64,000 nucleotides of DNA from Gigaspora margarita (lineage: Eukaryota; Glomeromycota; Glomeromycetes; Diversisporales; Gigasporaceae), in contig WTPW01000031.1 in assembly GCA_009809945.1 (NCBI GenBank), positions 408,797 through 472,796 of the forward strand, written 5' to 3'. The notes beneath the pieces are model-generated. The model was not told where the DNA came from and did no database searches. It saw nothing but the letters and a program-made list of their open reading frames with translations. A program made the translations under genes and the position numbers. Below are positions 44,403-55,861 of the stretch, piece after piece (within the stretch, counting starts at the first letter, position 1; every line of letters begins with the position of its first letter).

Positions 44403-45403
44403 TGTATGAATATAGTATGGGATAAAAACAGAGTCATGAAAATTATGTGATTTAGCGTGTTTAAGCCAAATCGCACCAAATCGCATAATTTTACATCATT
44501 TATATTATATTCATTATCAGCTAATTCAGTAATTCAGCCTATATATTTAATATAATTGAGTCTATTAAAATTTAAAATAAAATATTCTACAGTAGTATGT
44601 TAAAATTTGAATAAATTAAACACGTAGAATTTATTAGTATCTTCAGTGTAACTTAGCTACCCCACCCTTAAAAAATTAAAAATTCCAATTTTGTAATTTT
44701 AGACACCGGCCGGGTTATGAAAACCAAGATAATACCATCATTATAAAATTAAAAATTTGCAGCTTATTTTTAGCAAGCTCAATTTTTATAAAGTATACGA
44801 AAGTATATGGACTTATAACACGTGGTATTAATATATAAGGTTTAAACCACTCCAAAAGTTGAGTTATTTACCACTTTGAGATATTTAAATCTTAGCCGAC
44901 ATACCATAATATGGGCCTTTTCAAAGCGACTTTACTAGATTTGTAGCAGCAGGTTTGTGTTATGAGTATATTGTATTAACTTAATCTTTAGCATTAAGAT
45001 GTATAAAATATATTATGCAGCCGAACAAATTATCTCTATATACCACATGATAGATTCTTTACTTTTTTTCCCAATTAGTACTTAATGCAATAATCTACAA
45101 TGCGAAAGCTGCGGCTATAAATATATTTTAAAATCACCATAAATAGGCCTTATATCTAAGTACAATATAGTACAACCATCACACGAATTAACGCAAATTA
45201 ACACTTTTTTATTTCCTATTCCATTCAAACTTAATTGAACTTATACTTACTCAACGCACGATGTGTCAAGTCTCAGAAAGATAAATTTGTATAAATAAAA
45301 CATTAACCTCTTCAAACTTCTTAGTTTACAAAATTTTAATTTTTTCTAAACCTTATGTAGTATTTAATCTATTTTCTGCCTTTCTTTTTGTTTTCTTTCT
45401 TGA
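44403..45403. other. Intergenic, no gene seen
   Basis: A+T-rich. One small palindrome around 44455-44490 (AATTATGTGATTT / AAATCGCATAATT). The 3' side holds the downstream region of the 45404-46459 gene. No reading frame or RNA recognised. At 43930-44090 a GACTCGAGTTAACTCGAG palindrome lies in an imperfect inverted repeat that may be a MITE. Confidence 0.4.
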
Positions 45404-46459
45404 TTACGGTATTCTAACATTTCTTTTTCTTTTTTTAGATTGACTTTCTTCGTCAACTTCAACCTCAACCGAATCCATATTTTCATAATCCGATAGCCTC
45501 TTCTCTTGATAATCTAAATCGACATAAACTACTAGTTGTTTTTGTTTTTTATTTTCCCGGGATGGGTCGATTTGCACAATAGGAACCACTAAATTTTTTG
45601 ACGGGCCAGAAGAAGAGATAGGCACAACAGGAACCGTAACGTTCGCCAAATTTTTTGACGGGCCAGAAGAGATAGTATCACGATCAGCTGAGGTTAACGT
45701 AGATTCAACAGTTCTTGGAGTTTGAGTTGTAATAGTTTCAACATCATCAGCTATGACATCAATAATCGAACAAGTACCAGGTGTAGATAAGGAAAATTTT
45801 TCATACGTATTATAATTAACATTCGAAGTTTTTAAATAATCTATATCAGTTGCCTCGATCATCATTCTTCCAGACATCAAAAATTTAAAAAGGCCTGATA
45901 CAAGATACATGCTACCTATCTTAATATTCGAACCCAAATGGCCCAAATATTTTTTGAATCTCACAGATTCCGCATGATAAAGGACTGTTAATTGCATATT
46001 TACTCCAGAGTTACCAGTAACAGGATTGTACTCAATGCACTCTACACTAAAATGGATAAATTCTTCAAGTTGCTTAGGTTTACGATTAACAACCGCTAAA
46101 AACATGCAATGAGGGATGCATGGAGAAACACCAGTAATATCAAATTCATGATTTGGATTTCCGGTATCAAGGGTGCTTGAATACGTGACCGCAATGCATT
46201 GTTCCGAATTTTCAACAATGAATTTACCCGAAAATAAGACTAAATCACCACCTGTAAATACTTTGGGCTGCTCATTAGGAGAAAAAAAATACTTCCACCT
46301 AATTACTTGCGACTCTTTTTTATTAAGATTATACTTGGCTTGACCGTATGAGCATGATTGACCATTTTTTGCAGAAATGATAACAACAAGAAGCGACATG
46401 AGAAGGCATTTTGATATAAATTGTTCAAAAACGATTATAAGGTAATTATAGATATACAC
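45404..46459 (-). CDS. Uncharacterised protein, probably a Glomeromycotina family
   Basis: The only intact host-type gene in the window: 351 codons from the first ATG (46459). A second ATG at codon 21 (46399) is an alternative start. Choosing the first adds a hydrophobic stretch (residues 5-29) that could be a signal anchor; choosing the second gives a soluble protein beginning M-S-L-L-V-V-I-I-S-A-K. Residues about 40-210 form a conserved-looking domain: V-I-R-W-K-Y-F, F-S-G-K-F-I-V-E, P-C-I-P-H-C-M-F, and L-G-S-N-I-K with I-E-A-T-D-I-D-Y. Beta-rich spacing ending in E-A-T-D-I-D-Y could be OB-like; this is speculative. The tail is S/T/P-rich with a repeated S-S-G-P-S-K-N-L, acidic residues, then K-K-R-K-R-N, a likely nuclear localisation signal. 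Single exon. I do not know its function. Confidence 0.72.
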   Translation of the reverse strand: MYIYNYLIIVFEQFISKCLLMSLLVVIISAKNGQSCSYGQAKYNLNKKESQVIRWKYFFSPNEQPKVFTGGDLVLFSGKFIVENSEQCIAVTYSSTLDTGNPNHEFDITGVSPCIPHCMFLAVVNRKPKQLEEFIHFSVECIEYNPVTGNSGVNMQLTVLYHAESVRFKKYLGHLGSNIKIGSMYLVSGLFKFLMSGRMMIEATDIDYLKTSNVNYNTYEKFSLSTPGTCSIIDVIADDVETITTQTPRTVESTLTSADRDTISSGPSKNLANVTVPVVPISSSGPSKNLVVPIVQIDPSRENKKQKQLVVYVDLDYQEKRLSDYENMDSVEVEVDEESQSKKRKRNVRIP

Positions 46460-46519
46460 GATCTAAGAATTATTAAAAAAACTCTGGAATTGAGCACTCT
46501 TTTAGAAGACAAAGTTGAG

Positions 46520-46534
46520 CCTTTTTTATACTTT
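46520..46534 (-). promoter_or_regulatory. TATA-like box upstream of the 45404-46459 gene
   Basis: The minus strand reads GTATAAAAAAGGCTC, about 60-75 bp before the first ATG and about 120-135 bp before the second. Position and sequence fit a core promoter, but TATA-like words are frequent in such DNA. Confidence 0.4.
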
Positions 46535-46618
46535 ACAAAGACATAGCAGCGTAAGTTTTTTATTGTATAACTTTAATATTCATTACACCAATTAGTAAGG
46601 CTTTTATGACGATACAAT

Positions 46619-46832
46619 TGTTAATCATTGCACTCTTTCAATTCGTTTCGAATAAGCCTAATACCAAGATTTCTAGTACACATTATTGCGCATTTTTTCA
46701 CTGTGAATCAGATTTGCTTTTGTTAACTCATCATAACTAGAAATGATACGACGGTTAATCATTGCACTCTTTTATAATTGTTTCAAATAAGCCTAATACC
46801 AAGATTTCCAACACAAGTTAATGCGTATGTTT
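46619..46832 (+). repeat. Direct repeat of about 75 bp, spacing 136
   Basis: TTAATCATTGCACTCTTT ... AATAAGCCTAATACCAAGAT at 46620 and again at 46756, about 80% alike. It lies upstream of the minus-strand gene. A weaker relative (AATAAGCCTAGCATT) is at 42818. The rest of 46540-47190 has no gene. Confidence 0.65.
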
Positions 46833-47192
46833 TCCTTACGATCTTTCTTAGATTCGCGTTTGTTTGCTTATTCGAAAATTTAAGCCTTTTGATGATCAAA
46901 TCGACACATTAATGTAATGATCAACATAAGAAAATTAACTTTAATCTACAAATTTCAGATTCTTACCCTGCCACAAAATTTAACCAGTACAGCAGTAAGG
47001 CATAAGATATTGTGAACATAGCCCGATTCAAAGTTATAATCCATCCTTAGTATAACCCATATAGAAAAAACACAAAATTCTGGCATTAGAATTCTGAACG
47101 GCTGACCAGGATTGAATAATATTTCCAAGTCACTAAAATTTACCTAGTGCTATGACCCGGGCTATTTCCCCGTAGCGGCGAAATAAGGGTAT

Positions 47193-47448
47193 TATTCTTC
47201 GTTTTTATATGATGTCATGACGGGCTTTACGACTCATAATCATTACTTTGATCAATAAAAAAAATCGAGTTTCTAGCAATGTTTGTTATTTCCTCGGTAA
47301 CGCTTGTTATTTCCCCGGAAGTCCGGGGAAATAACAAGCGTTGCCGGGGAAATAACAAACATTGCTAGAAACTCGATTTTTTTTATTGATCAAAGTAATG
47401 ATTATGAGTCGTAAAGCCCGTCATGACATCATATAAAAACGAAGAATA
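47193..47448. repeat. Near-perfect 256-bp palindrome abutting the gap
   Basis: Arms of 128 bp are inverted copies with about three mismatches, centred at 47320/47321 (TTCCCCGGAAGTCCGGGGAA). Each arm carries GGGGAAATAACAA-type words, TTGCTAGAAACTCGATTTTT and GACGGGCTTTACGACTCA. The right arm ends exactly where the N run begins. Confidence 0.9.
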
Positions 47449-47479
47449 NNNNNNNNNNNNNNNNNNNNNNNNNNNNNNN
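47449..47479. other. Assembly gap, 31 N
   Basis: Run of N. After it, 47480-47582 is a diverged direct copy of the palindrome's right arm (GGAAATAACAAACATTGCTA, ACTCGATTTGTTTACTGATT). Confidence 0.98.
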
Positions 47480-47699
47480 GGAAATAACAAACATTGCTAG
47501 AAACTCGATTTGTTTACTGATTAAAGTAGTGATTATAAGTTGTAAAACCCCGTCATGTGATCATATAGAAACGTGGAATAATAATAATTAGCCATGCATA
47601 CATACATAATGCACTAACTAACGCTAGAAGATCTTGTAAATATCCGGGTGCAAACAGCAAAGCACTCTATTCATCAGCAAATTTATATATGCGTAATCT

Positions 47700-47960
47700 T
47701 GCGCAAGTTTTTATGGTATGTAAAAAAATCGTAAACTTATGTAGGATTTAGTGTAAAACTATGTAAGTCTTACAGTACGTAAGAAAATTGTAAATTTACA
47801 TAAAATTTTTACGTAAATTTACGATTTTCTTATAGTGTGTAAAAAAATTGTAAATTTATGTAAAAATTTTATGTAACTTTACAATTTTCTTATAGTATGT
47901 AAGAAAATCATAAATTTACATAAATTTTACGTAAATTTACGATTTTTCTGACGAACTATA
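47700..47960. repeat. 60-bp palindromic tandem repeat, about 4 units
   Basis: Units begin TATRGTRTGTAARAAAAT near 47711, 47770, 47832 and 47892 and contain GTAAATTTACGTAAAATTTT and its mirror, so each unit is also a hairpin. CTTACGTAAG-type words recur at 320-345. Confidence 0.75.
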
Positions 47961-48310
47961 AGAATACAGTCATTTTCCCTTTTACAATTTTTGTATTGAT
48001 TATATGCGGTATATAACGCATAATTGTTTTATTGTATTCATTAGTAGTTTCGAAATGGTTCGAACTGGTTTGTAACCTAATTATACCAAGCGCATATTGG
48101 ACTATATTTTCAAAATGTTTCGAAATATTTTAGGACTGAGAAACCAAGCTGGATCAGTAGATCTGTAGCCTGGGTCATACCAAGGACGCGTTTGACTAAT
48201 ATTTTCAAAATGTTTCAAAATGTTTCGATGATCATAGTACAAGATCAGATTAGATCTGTTTATTTTTTTTATTTATAATTTAGATCTTCTATCAATTTTT
48301 TTTTTGTTTT
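47961..48310 (-). repeat. Dispersed repeat, copy 2 of the 1-370 family
   Basis: Complement of the family at 1-370: TTTCGAAATATTTTAGGACT, GAAACCAAGCTGGATCAGTA, AGATCAGATTAGATCTG and AGATCTTCTAT match in reversed order. Confidence 0.6.
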
Positions 48311-49440
48311 GTTTCCTTTTGTTTCCTTTCGTTTAGTATCGTTTTGTTTCATTTGTTTTTTCATTTTTTTTGTATTTTTTTTCTTTATTAATTTTTTTTT
48401 ATTTTATTTCTACAAAAACACTTTTTGACACTTTGCAAGAAATCTAGCGACTTTCCAACACCTTGCGCAAGGCAACACATTGTTGTTGTTCTAGTTGGTG
48501 TGTTGTAGTTGGTGTCGTTGTTGGTGTCATTGTTGGTGTCGTCGTTGGTATTGTCGCTAGCTGGTGTCGTTGTTGTTTTTGTGGAATAGCTTTACCTCTC
48601 TCGGTGTTCTTGTAGATGGTATTGTTGTGGGTGGTCTATTTGTTTTTCTTCTCTTGCGTTCGTATGGGGTGGTCTTGCTCATTTCTCTTGCATTTGTACA
48701 GGGTGGTCTTGCTCATTTTCTTACGCTCGTTAGAGGTCGTATTGGGTGATTTTTTTCGTTTCTCTTGCGTTTGTACGGGGTGGTATAACACTAACACTTC
48801 TGAGAAATAGTTTTTTTTTACTTCTTTACTATTTTTTTTAGAAAGTAGCGAATATAAGCGACTATAAGCGAATATGTGCGAATATAAGCGAAGATGAGCG
48901 AATATAAGCAAATGTAATAGTTTATTTTTTTCGTTTTCATTTTATTTTCGTTATTTTTTTCGGTTTCGTTTTTTGTTTTTTGTTCTTTTTTTTTACTTAT
49001 TTTTTTTAATTTTATTTTATTTTATTTATTCCATACTTCTTTCAGAACTTTGCAAGAAAACGATGTAACTATTCCAGCACTTTACAAGAACACCAATTCC
49101 AACTTCTCTGGCACTTTGCAAGAAGTAGCGAATATGAGCGAATATAAGCGAATATAAGCGAATATAATAGTTTTTTTTTTTTGTTTTCATTTTTTTTTCG
49201 TTATTTTTTTTTTGGTTTCGTTCCATTTTTTGTCATTTTTTTTTATAATAATATATAATAAAATATGTAATATTTAAAATATAATATATAATAAATAAAA
49301 TAAAATTTTATATTAAATTGCGAAAACTTGCGAATATTGTATATTTATTGTTATTTAAAATAATTTATGATAAAAAAAAAAAATTTTATAATAAATTGCG
49401 AAAACTTGCGAAAACTTGCGAAAACCTGTAAAACGTTCAG
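48290..49440. repeat. Low-complexity region with GTTGGTGTC and GCGAATATAA minisatellites
   Basis: T/G-rich tracts, about eight GTTGGTGTC units at 48490-48575, GCGAATATAA units at 48845-48910 and 49132-49172, and TTGCGAAAAC units at 49318-49425. A related, complementary low-complexity stretch (ACACCAACGGTGACATCAAC, CACTGCAAAG) is at 53700-54200. Reading frames here have biased composition and no recognisable domain. Confidence 0.7.
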
Positions 49441-50480
49441 GCGATATATATCTAACCGGTTAGTAATCAATGTATATGCAATTTCAAATTTACTATGCCG
49501 TAAATGTTCGTAATTATTACACCTGCGTAATACTCCGTAGTTACTATAGCGTAAACTTGCGTAATTATTACCCCTACGTAATCCTCCGTACTAATCGTAA
49601 GTTTTCGTAAGTTTACACCTGCGTAAAAACTTGCGGAGGTTTACGCATATTTTTTTTGCTGATGTTCAAACATGTGTTTTGTGTCAAATAACCGATTATT
49701 AATTGACACGAATCATTCTTTAATTTTCACTGATTGAAGAAAACTTAGGTTGATAGTTAATATAACTATCAAACTAATTATAATTCAAGTTCGCTAAAAA
49801 ATTCTTAGTTAATATTATATTTAATATTATATTTTGCGTTTATAAAGAAAAAAAATTTCATGCCTTCTTTATATTCGCCGACAAAAAATTTTAATTTTTA
49901 ATTTTTTTTTTATTCGGCAGTCATGCCGCATCTTTATTTCACAAAAATGTAACACCAGTACATTATGAGCTACCTACAAATAAGTTGGTTTAGATATAAA
50001 AAGTGCGACCTATCCGGTTACCACTAAGGGCACCTAAAAGTGACCTGCTATATCAAACTTTTTCTCATCGTAAACCCTTCATCTCGTTAGAATTAGAATT
50101 GTCCGAATCATTGATTGGAGTTTGCCGCCTATCATAACCGCCTACTTTTTTAACCCTCTTCTCCTAACTTCTCGAGTAGCAGGATTCTGCCAGAAAAAAA
50201 ACAAATAGAGAAAATAAAAGGAAAGAAAAAAAAGGGGGATAACTACACTACCTAAACGAGAGACCAAAATACAAACAACAGAAAAAGAAAAGAGAGAAGA
50301 AAAGGGCAAAAAGTAAATGGCTATGATAGCACATTTACGTTTATGCTCAACNATAAAAATTATATAATACTGCGCAGGGAAACNCCCCACCTAGTATTAT
50401 ATGTACATGTAAGAAAAAGAAATAAAAGAAAATTCTAGAATTTATTCCACAGATCGGCCTCCTCCTCTGCGCCCCGACTC
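49441..50480. other. No clear gene; possible exon at 50085-50165
   Basis: 49500-49660 has CGTAATTATTACCCC and CTTGCGTAA words. On the minus strand, downstream of 50489-50997, an open stretch K-R-V-K-K-V-G-G-Y-D-R-R-Q-T-P ends at a TGA near 50070 and is preceded by a TTAG that could be a splice acceptor; this may be a 3' exon. Two Ns at 50351 and 50384. Confidence 0.3.
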
Positions 50481-50488
50481 AATACGCG

Positions 50489-50997
50489 TCAGTTCCTGTT
50501 TACCAACATGCATGCCTTCTTCCCGATTAGGATAGGAACAACAATGCTGATCTTTTGGAGGGGGTAAGCTGGATTTCCCACTTTTTGTTCCAAATCCCAG
50601 AAAAAAAAAAACTCCAAGCGAGAATATGGTGGTAGGTATTTGTGACTATTTGGTTCAAGTCCTCTAGATTTTTCAAGGAGTGTCTTTGAAAAACAAGTAC
50701 TGTTCTCCGGTAAGCCACTACAAAGAATTTTGTCGACGAAGAAAAATTCTTCACCAAAATTTCTGCGTTTACTAAAGCGCCGCCTGCAAATTTTTTCACT
50801 CGTTCTCTCACAGTTGCTTTTGGCTTGCATGCCGAATATATAAAGGAGTCCCTGGGAAAAAAGTTGACCTTTATAAAAACCATTTTTTGTAATGCTTCTT
50901 CATCTAACTCCAGTAGTTTGTTATTTCGTATATGTGAAAATCTGGTACAAGTGATCGTCGGAAAGAGAATCCGTTTAAACTCGACAAAAAATTTCAA
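50489..50997 (-). CDS. Possible small gene of unknown function
   Basis: Balanced codon composition compared with the surroundings. From an ATG at 50997 the frame gives V-F-I-K-V-N-F-F, F-A-G-G-A-L-V-N-A-E-I-L-V-K-N and L-V-F-Q-R-H-S-L-K-N-L, then meets a run of 11 T (50593-50603 in complement). One frame reads on to a stop at 50527; the other, open from 50830, continues as W-D-L-E-Q-K-V-G-N-P-A and stops at 50489. The switch at the homopolymer suggests a frameshift or sequencing error; an intron is also possible. No family recognised. A possible 3' exon lies at about 50165-50070. Confidence 0.35.
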
Positions 50998-52455
50998 ATA
51001 CTTAAATAAATAAAATAAAATAAATAAACAAAATAAATAAATAAAATCAACAAATATATAAAATAAAATAAATAAATAAATCGTTTATCCATTAAAAATT
51101 CTTGGTCATTATATAACATTTAACGTTACTTTTATTATTATTAAAAAAAAAAAAAATTACGAACTGGTGGTTCAAATGAAAAAACAGTTCGTTACAGAAA
51201 ATTATTTTTTTATTAAAAGCCCATGATATAGAGTTCATTATAGGAGAAACCGGCTATGATGTCCATTCGTTAATATATAGGGTCTCCTTTTTAAACTGTA
51301 CGCATAAGTACTATTTATTCCCTGGGTATTCTGACACACTTGGGTTGCTCATATAAAACTTTCCAGAAAAAGGCATTCCAAAATTTATTAAAATAAATTG
51401 AAAGACCGATTTATTATCTATTGATAAAAAAAAATTTGAACTAAAAAAATTATGAAATTCGAACTTAAATCTATTTTAAAATTGCTATATTTTTTAATTT
51501 GGGGTATTATGGCACAGGTCGTGAATTACATATTCCAGGTCAGGTTGACACGACAGGTCAGCATTCTGACGGTTCACAGGTCAGATTTTTATCTAACCCG
51601 GATCAAACGGGTCAAACCAAAATTGCCGCCAAACCTAATTACATTGGCCAGGAACCAATAAAAATTCATGATATTTTATAAACAAGACACTAACCGAATA
51701 AATACGTATGTCTGTATGTAGCACAAAATTTAAATACGATATTTAACGGTTGTGGGTACAGAAAAATTATGATAGAACTTGGTTGAAAAGGTTTATCGTC
51801 AATTCGCAAAATTCATTTCTAATCAAAAACATGCCATAAAAAAATATTTTTATGTCATCAAAAAGTTCAGAGGAAAATTTTTACTGCCAGGCATAGTACA
51901 TATAGTGCTCTTGACACCGCATTTTAATGGTAAGTACACGACGCCTACTACTGTACTAGCAATTCTGTCAAATTATCTAAAATTATTTTTCTTTTTTTTT
52001 TATCAGTTTAAGTCATGCTAAGAAGCATCATTTGACAACAATAGCTATGTTTTATTTGTCAAACTAAACGCCTTAGAATTAGAATTCCTGCCTCATTATC
52101 AAAATTTTTAGAGTACATACGTACTGTATGTACATATGTACATATGCACGTACGAACCATTGTGAAATTTCTGTTTCACATATAAAAACCTTAATTTAAA
52201 TATGTATCAATAATAAAGTGATAAACAGATATATAAATTATTTTACTATTTGATTTCTAAGTTTTAAGTGCAATAAGTTGCTCACTTTTTAGTGTAGATG
52301 CATTGACTATAAGAATAAAAATTTATCCACAAAAGTTTTTTTTTAATAACACGCATGTATATAAATATTGCCTTTTCGTTTATTTATGCTGACCTAAACT
52401 GACATAACACTAGATCTTTTATCTAATAATAAGTTCAATCGAGGGTTAGGTTGTA
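50998..52455. other. No gene supported
   Basis: AAATAAATAA runs at 51000-51085, an A+T-rich middle and a small cluster of CAGGTCA words (51516-51585: ACAGGTC, CCAGGTCAGGT, GACAGGTCA). ACGTAC/GTACAT-type words at 52110-52155. Short reading frames lack supporting features. Confidence 0.4.
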
Positions 52456-52713
52456 TTAAATAAATTTACATATTCCCATCAAATTACCCATGATAGCAGA
52501 TTTTTGATAATACTCGAAGGCTTTGTAATCATCTTTATTAACACCGATTCCATGATGATAACAATAGCCAACTTAAAACATTCCGAGATCATGACCAAGT
52601 ATCGCAACATTTTGATAATACTTAAATGCCGCAAGTTCATCTTTTGTAACTCTGATACCATCTTGAAATGCATATCCAAGATTATAAAATTTAATTACGT
52701 TTTCTTGATTCAT
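52456..52713 (-). pseudogene. Sel1-repeat protein fragment
   Basis: 86 codons from ATG 52713 to TAA 52456. Two Sel1-like (TPR-type) repeats: N-L-G-Y-A-F-Q-D-G-I-R-V-x-K-D-E-x-A-A-F-K-Y-Y-Q and V-G-Y-C-Y-H-H-G-I-G-V-N-K-D-x-x-K-A-F-E-Y-Y-Q-K-S-A. A TAA at 52575-52573 falls between them where glutamine is usual (M-F-Q-x-G-Y), so CAA to TAA. Sel1 repeats are protein-binding solenoids, often joined to kinase domains in arbuscular mycorrhizal fungi. No kinase domain is adjacent. Probably a fragment of a larger gene. Confidence 0.75.
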
Positions 52714-54690
52714 TGTATTTAAAATTGAAAATGAACAAACAATACGCTATTCTTTCCAAATTGTATCCATGCGAAAAATTGATCGCTCGAATCTTTGACA
52801 ATCAGTGATTATCATTTCATCAACCCAATAAAAAATCCTATAAAAAAAAAAGGAAAATTCCTAATATCAAATAAATATACACAAAAAATTGCATCGGGCC
52901 ATCGTTATCTATGCATAAAAATCAAGTTTTTACCATTATTTATTATAGCATCCACAAATTACTATGGTTTCAGCATTTTATTTTGCTCGCCACGCGTATG
53001 AAAGATAATGTAGTACTGGCTATATTAAATTTCGGCAGATAATTCGTTCACGTGTACACACATTTCACAGACAAATTATGGCAAAGGTGAAAATTATATG
53101 TGAAAATTAAACAAAATTTGATGAATAAGTCACGCGGACCAATCAGATATAAGATTTTGCGAACAAATATCGCTTAACTCATTCTATAAACCATACACTC
53201 ATTGCATTCGTTTCTGGTATAAAAAAGCAAAATTAATGCATACACTAAAAATTTGTGACCATACTAATGTCTGTTAAAGAAATTTTTGTTAATTTTTTGC
53301 GCAAATCTTCAAAAATTTAATTATCTGCACAAGATTGTAAGAAATAAATTAAAAATGAATAAAAATAAATTATATATACATGCCTAATTATTAAATACTA
53401 AAAGAAATAAATAAATATGAATAAGATAGAAAACTGCTAATTTTAACTGGTAAAATTACTGATTATATAAATTTATTTTATATTAGGTAATTTTTTCATA
53501 TTTATTTAGATATATTATCTAATACTATAAACCCGCACTAACACTTTTTCTAACATTACTATCAAACCGTAATCTCACACTACCATCTAACCCTAATCTT
53601 GCATGACTATCTAACCTGATCTTAAAATATTACATTACTATCTTACCCTAACATTAATTTAACTTTGTCGATAAACACTCTTTATTCTCTAATTTTAATC
53701 CATTAGCGACACCAATGATGACACCAACGGTGACATCAACGACGAAACCGGGACAACACTATGAAAAAAAAGGCAAAATAAAAATTAAAAAATGCTAGGT
53801 AAATTTTCATATGTTCGAATATTCATATAAGCGGTAAAAAAAGCCATACAAGAACAAAATATAGCCCAGCAGCAAGTAAATATTTACACCTACTCTAACA
53901 GTGACACACAAATTCGGCAACTAATCCAAATTTAGCTATTACTTTTTTTTTTTTTTAAAAAAAAAAAAAAATACTTTTCCAGAACTTTTCATTACTGTCA
54001 TGCTTAGTCTGGCCGTCGAATCACCATGTCAAAACACTGCAAAGAACACCATCTAATCGCCACAAAAACACTATCAAATCGCTACAAGAACGTTGTCGAA
54101 ATATTGCAAAAGTTACCACAAAAGTACCGACGAACTCCTATATTGAATCACTATCAAGTTACTACAAGAACCGGAAAACACTAGAGAAACTCTAGGACAA
54201 CTACAAAGATTAGAAATGTTTTTAATACAAAATAAAAAAAGCAAAAAAGAGTAAAAAAAATACTTATGATTATCAATCTTCTATAGGTTACCAGGAGTGT
54301 ATAACGGAGCCGAGGAGTAGAGATCTAGATCTGGGTGTATGAAATAAAATAATATTTTTAAAGAATATTAATAATAATAAAAAAAAACTTATAAGCTTTG
54401 AGTCATATATATGATCTCTTACCTTCATTTCTTTTATCTTACAATAATTGAGTATGAATATATGATTCAGTTTTTTTAAAATAAAAGAACAGCTATAAAA
54501 TTTCTTTATGGTTAATTACTTACCTTCGTCTATTTTGAGTTTCAAAAACAAAAGAAATTCCAGTAAACAGGTTATTTTTAAAAAATTAATAATCAAGTCT
54601 TTGACAGATCGAACACAATACATATGAATTTATATGATTTTTATATAAAGTGACAGTTTTTGCATTACTATTAAACTTGTATAACATTGG
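52714..54690. other. No gene supported; repeat-like
   Basis: 53530-53660 holds several degenerate CTAACCCTAATCT / CTATCTAAC units. 53700-54200 has ACACCAACG and TCGCCACAAAAACACTATCAA units related in complement to 48400-48600. A poly(T)/poly(A) inverted pair lies at 53945-53971. Otherwise A+T-rich. Confidence 0.4.
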
Positions 54691-54965
54691 AGTTGTCCCC
54701 CGTAATTTTACTAACCTCTAGGTAATACAAGTTGGGTTGGCAGACGGCAATGATTAGAGGGTTAAAATAGGCAATAACTGGTATGCAGGTTGCAGGTATG
54801 GCAGCTAGTGTAAAATCTTCAGGTGGCTACTTAAATAAGCAACCAAAAGTTGCAGATGTGGCTAGTTGTACTCTTGTTAATGTACTATATCAAGTGACCT
54901 CCATATAGGAAGCACAGGATCTAAAAATGCTTAAATAAAATTCTTACTCCCGAAGTAAGCACCTT
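54691..54965 (+). mobile_element. SINE family 1, 3' fragment
   Basis: GCAGGTTGCAGGTATGGCAG, CAACCAAAAGTTGCAGATGT and CTAGTTGTACTCTTGTTAAT match the last part of the 25915-27924 copy (GAGTTGCAGGTATGGCAACT, CTAGTTGTACTCTCAT). Ends A-rich near 54970. 5'-truncated. 54966-55540 contains the dispersed repeat at 55230-55325 and no gene. Confidence 0.7.
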
Positions 54966-55565
54966 AACTTAGAAAAAAATAAAAATAAAAAAAATAAATC
55001 ATTCAAAAAAACTTTTTGTTAGAGTACAAAAGGTAATTTTCTATACAGATTTTGAGTAATATACAATTTTTGCTAAAATAAATATTTGTTTTGAATTTTC
55101 TAATTATGTTATATTATATATGATTCTAAAATCTAATTGGTTTGCATTATATATAAGCTGTTGTTACTTATATAACAAATAATTTAGAGCTGTATTATTA
55201 ATTATCTGGTTATTTTTTATCAGAGGTCTATTTTTCTCTTCTTTAATATATAAATAGTCAGGTTTCTTATATATAATTTCAACTTTTTTTTATTACCTCC
55301 TTCTTAAAAAATCATCTGATTTTTGATACTTTCTTTAGTCTTATTTAAAATTTTATTAAGTTTAGCTTACTCTATTTCTAAGCTAAAATAAAAATATAGC
55401 ATATAATTAATTAATAATATATAGCAAAAAGATAGTAGTAACCTGTTATCATAGTAATTCTATATGATTAACTAATTATTTTTAAAATTAGCAATCATAT
55501 ATAAACAATAATTATCCTTTTGTAGATTTCAGACATGAGGGTATGAGCATGTCTTATAGGGCATA

Positions 55566-55861
55566 CCCATGGGCAGTATTGTTATGGGACAGCTTTGGAC
55601 AATGATTTGAACAATTTTAAACAATTTTGAACAATTAAATAAAGTAAAATTACTTAAAATTTTATTAAAATAACCTATTTTAATTTTAACTAGAATATGT
55701 TTAGCACCTAAAAAAATATATAGTTATATATTTTTTCAATAGATTTATTAATTATTAAAGCCTGAATAAGCTTTGAACAATCTTGAACGTTTGGGCAATT
55801 TTGGATATGAACAAGCCAAAAAAGGCTGTGAACAGCCAAAACGTACAACACTGCTCATGGG
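55566..55861. mobile_element. hAT MITE, CAGTGTTGTAC family, copy A of a pair
   Basis: Element 55574-55853, ends CAGTATTGTTATGGG and complement of GTACAACACTG. Flanks CCCATGGG / CTCATGGG (7 of 8). Body has the family core and TTTTGAACAA(TT) words. Confidence 0.88.

Noticed and set aside
47193..47448. rRNA, tRNA or terminator hairpin
   Set aside because: Arms of 128 bp are much longer than such structures and match no conserved RNA I recognise; inverted duplication is simpler.
48564..48911. Hydrophobic or lysine-rich small proteins
   Set aside because: Low-complexity G/T repeats and tandem GCGAATATAA units give biased open frames on both strands.
51516..51600. Cluster of CAGGTCA words as nuclear-receptor-like binding sites
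   Set aside because: Fungi lack nuclear receptors; the words probably come from a decayed repeat.
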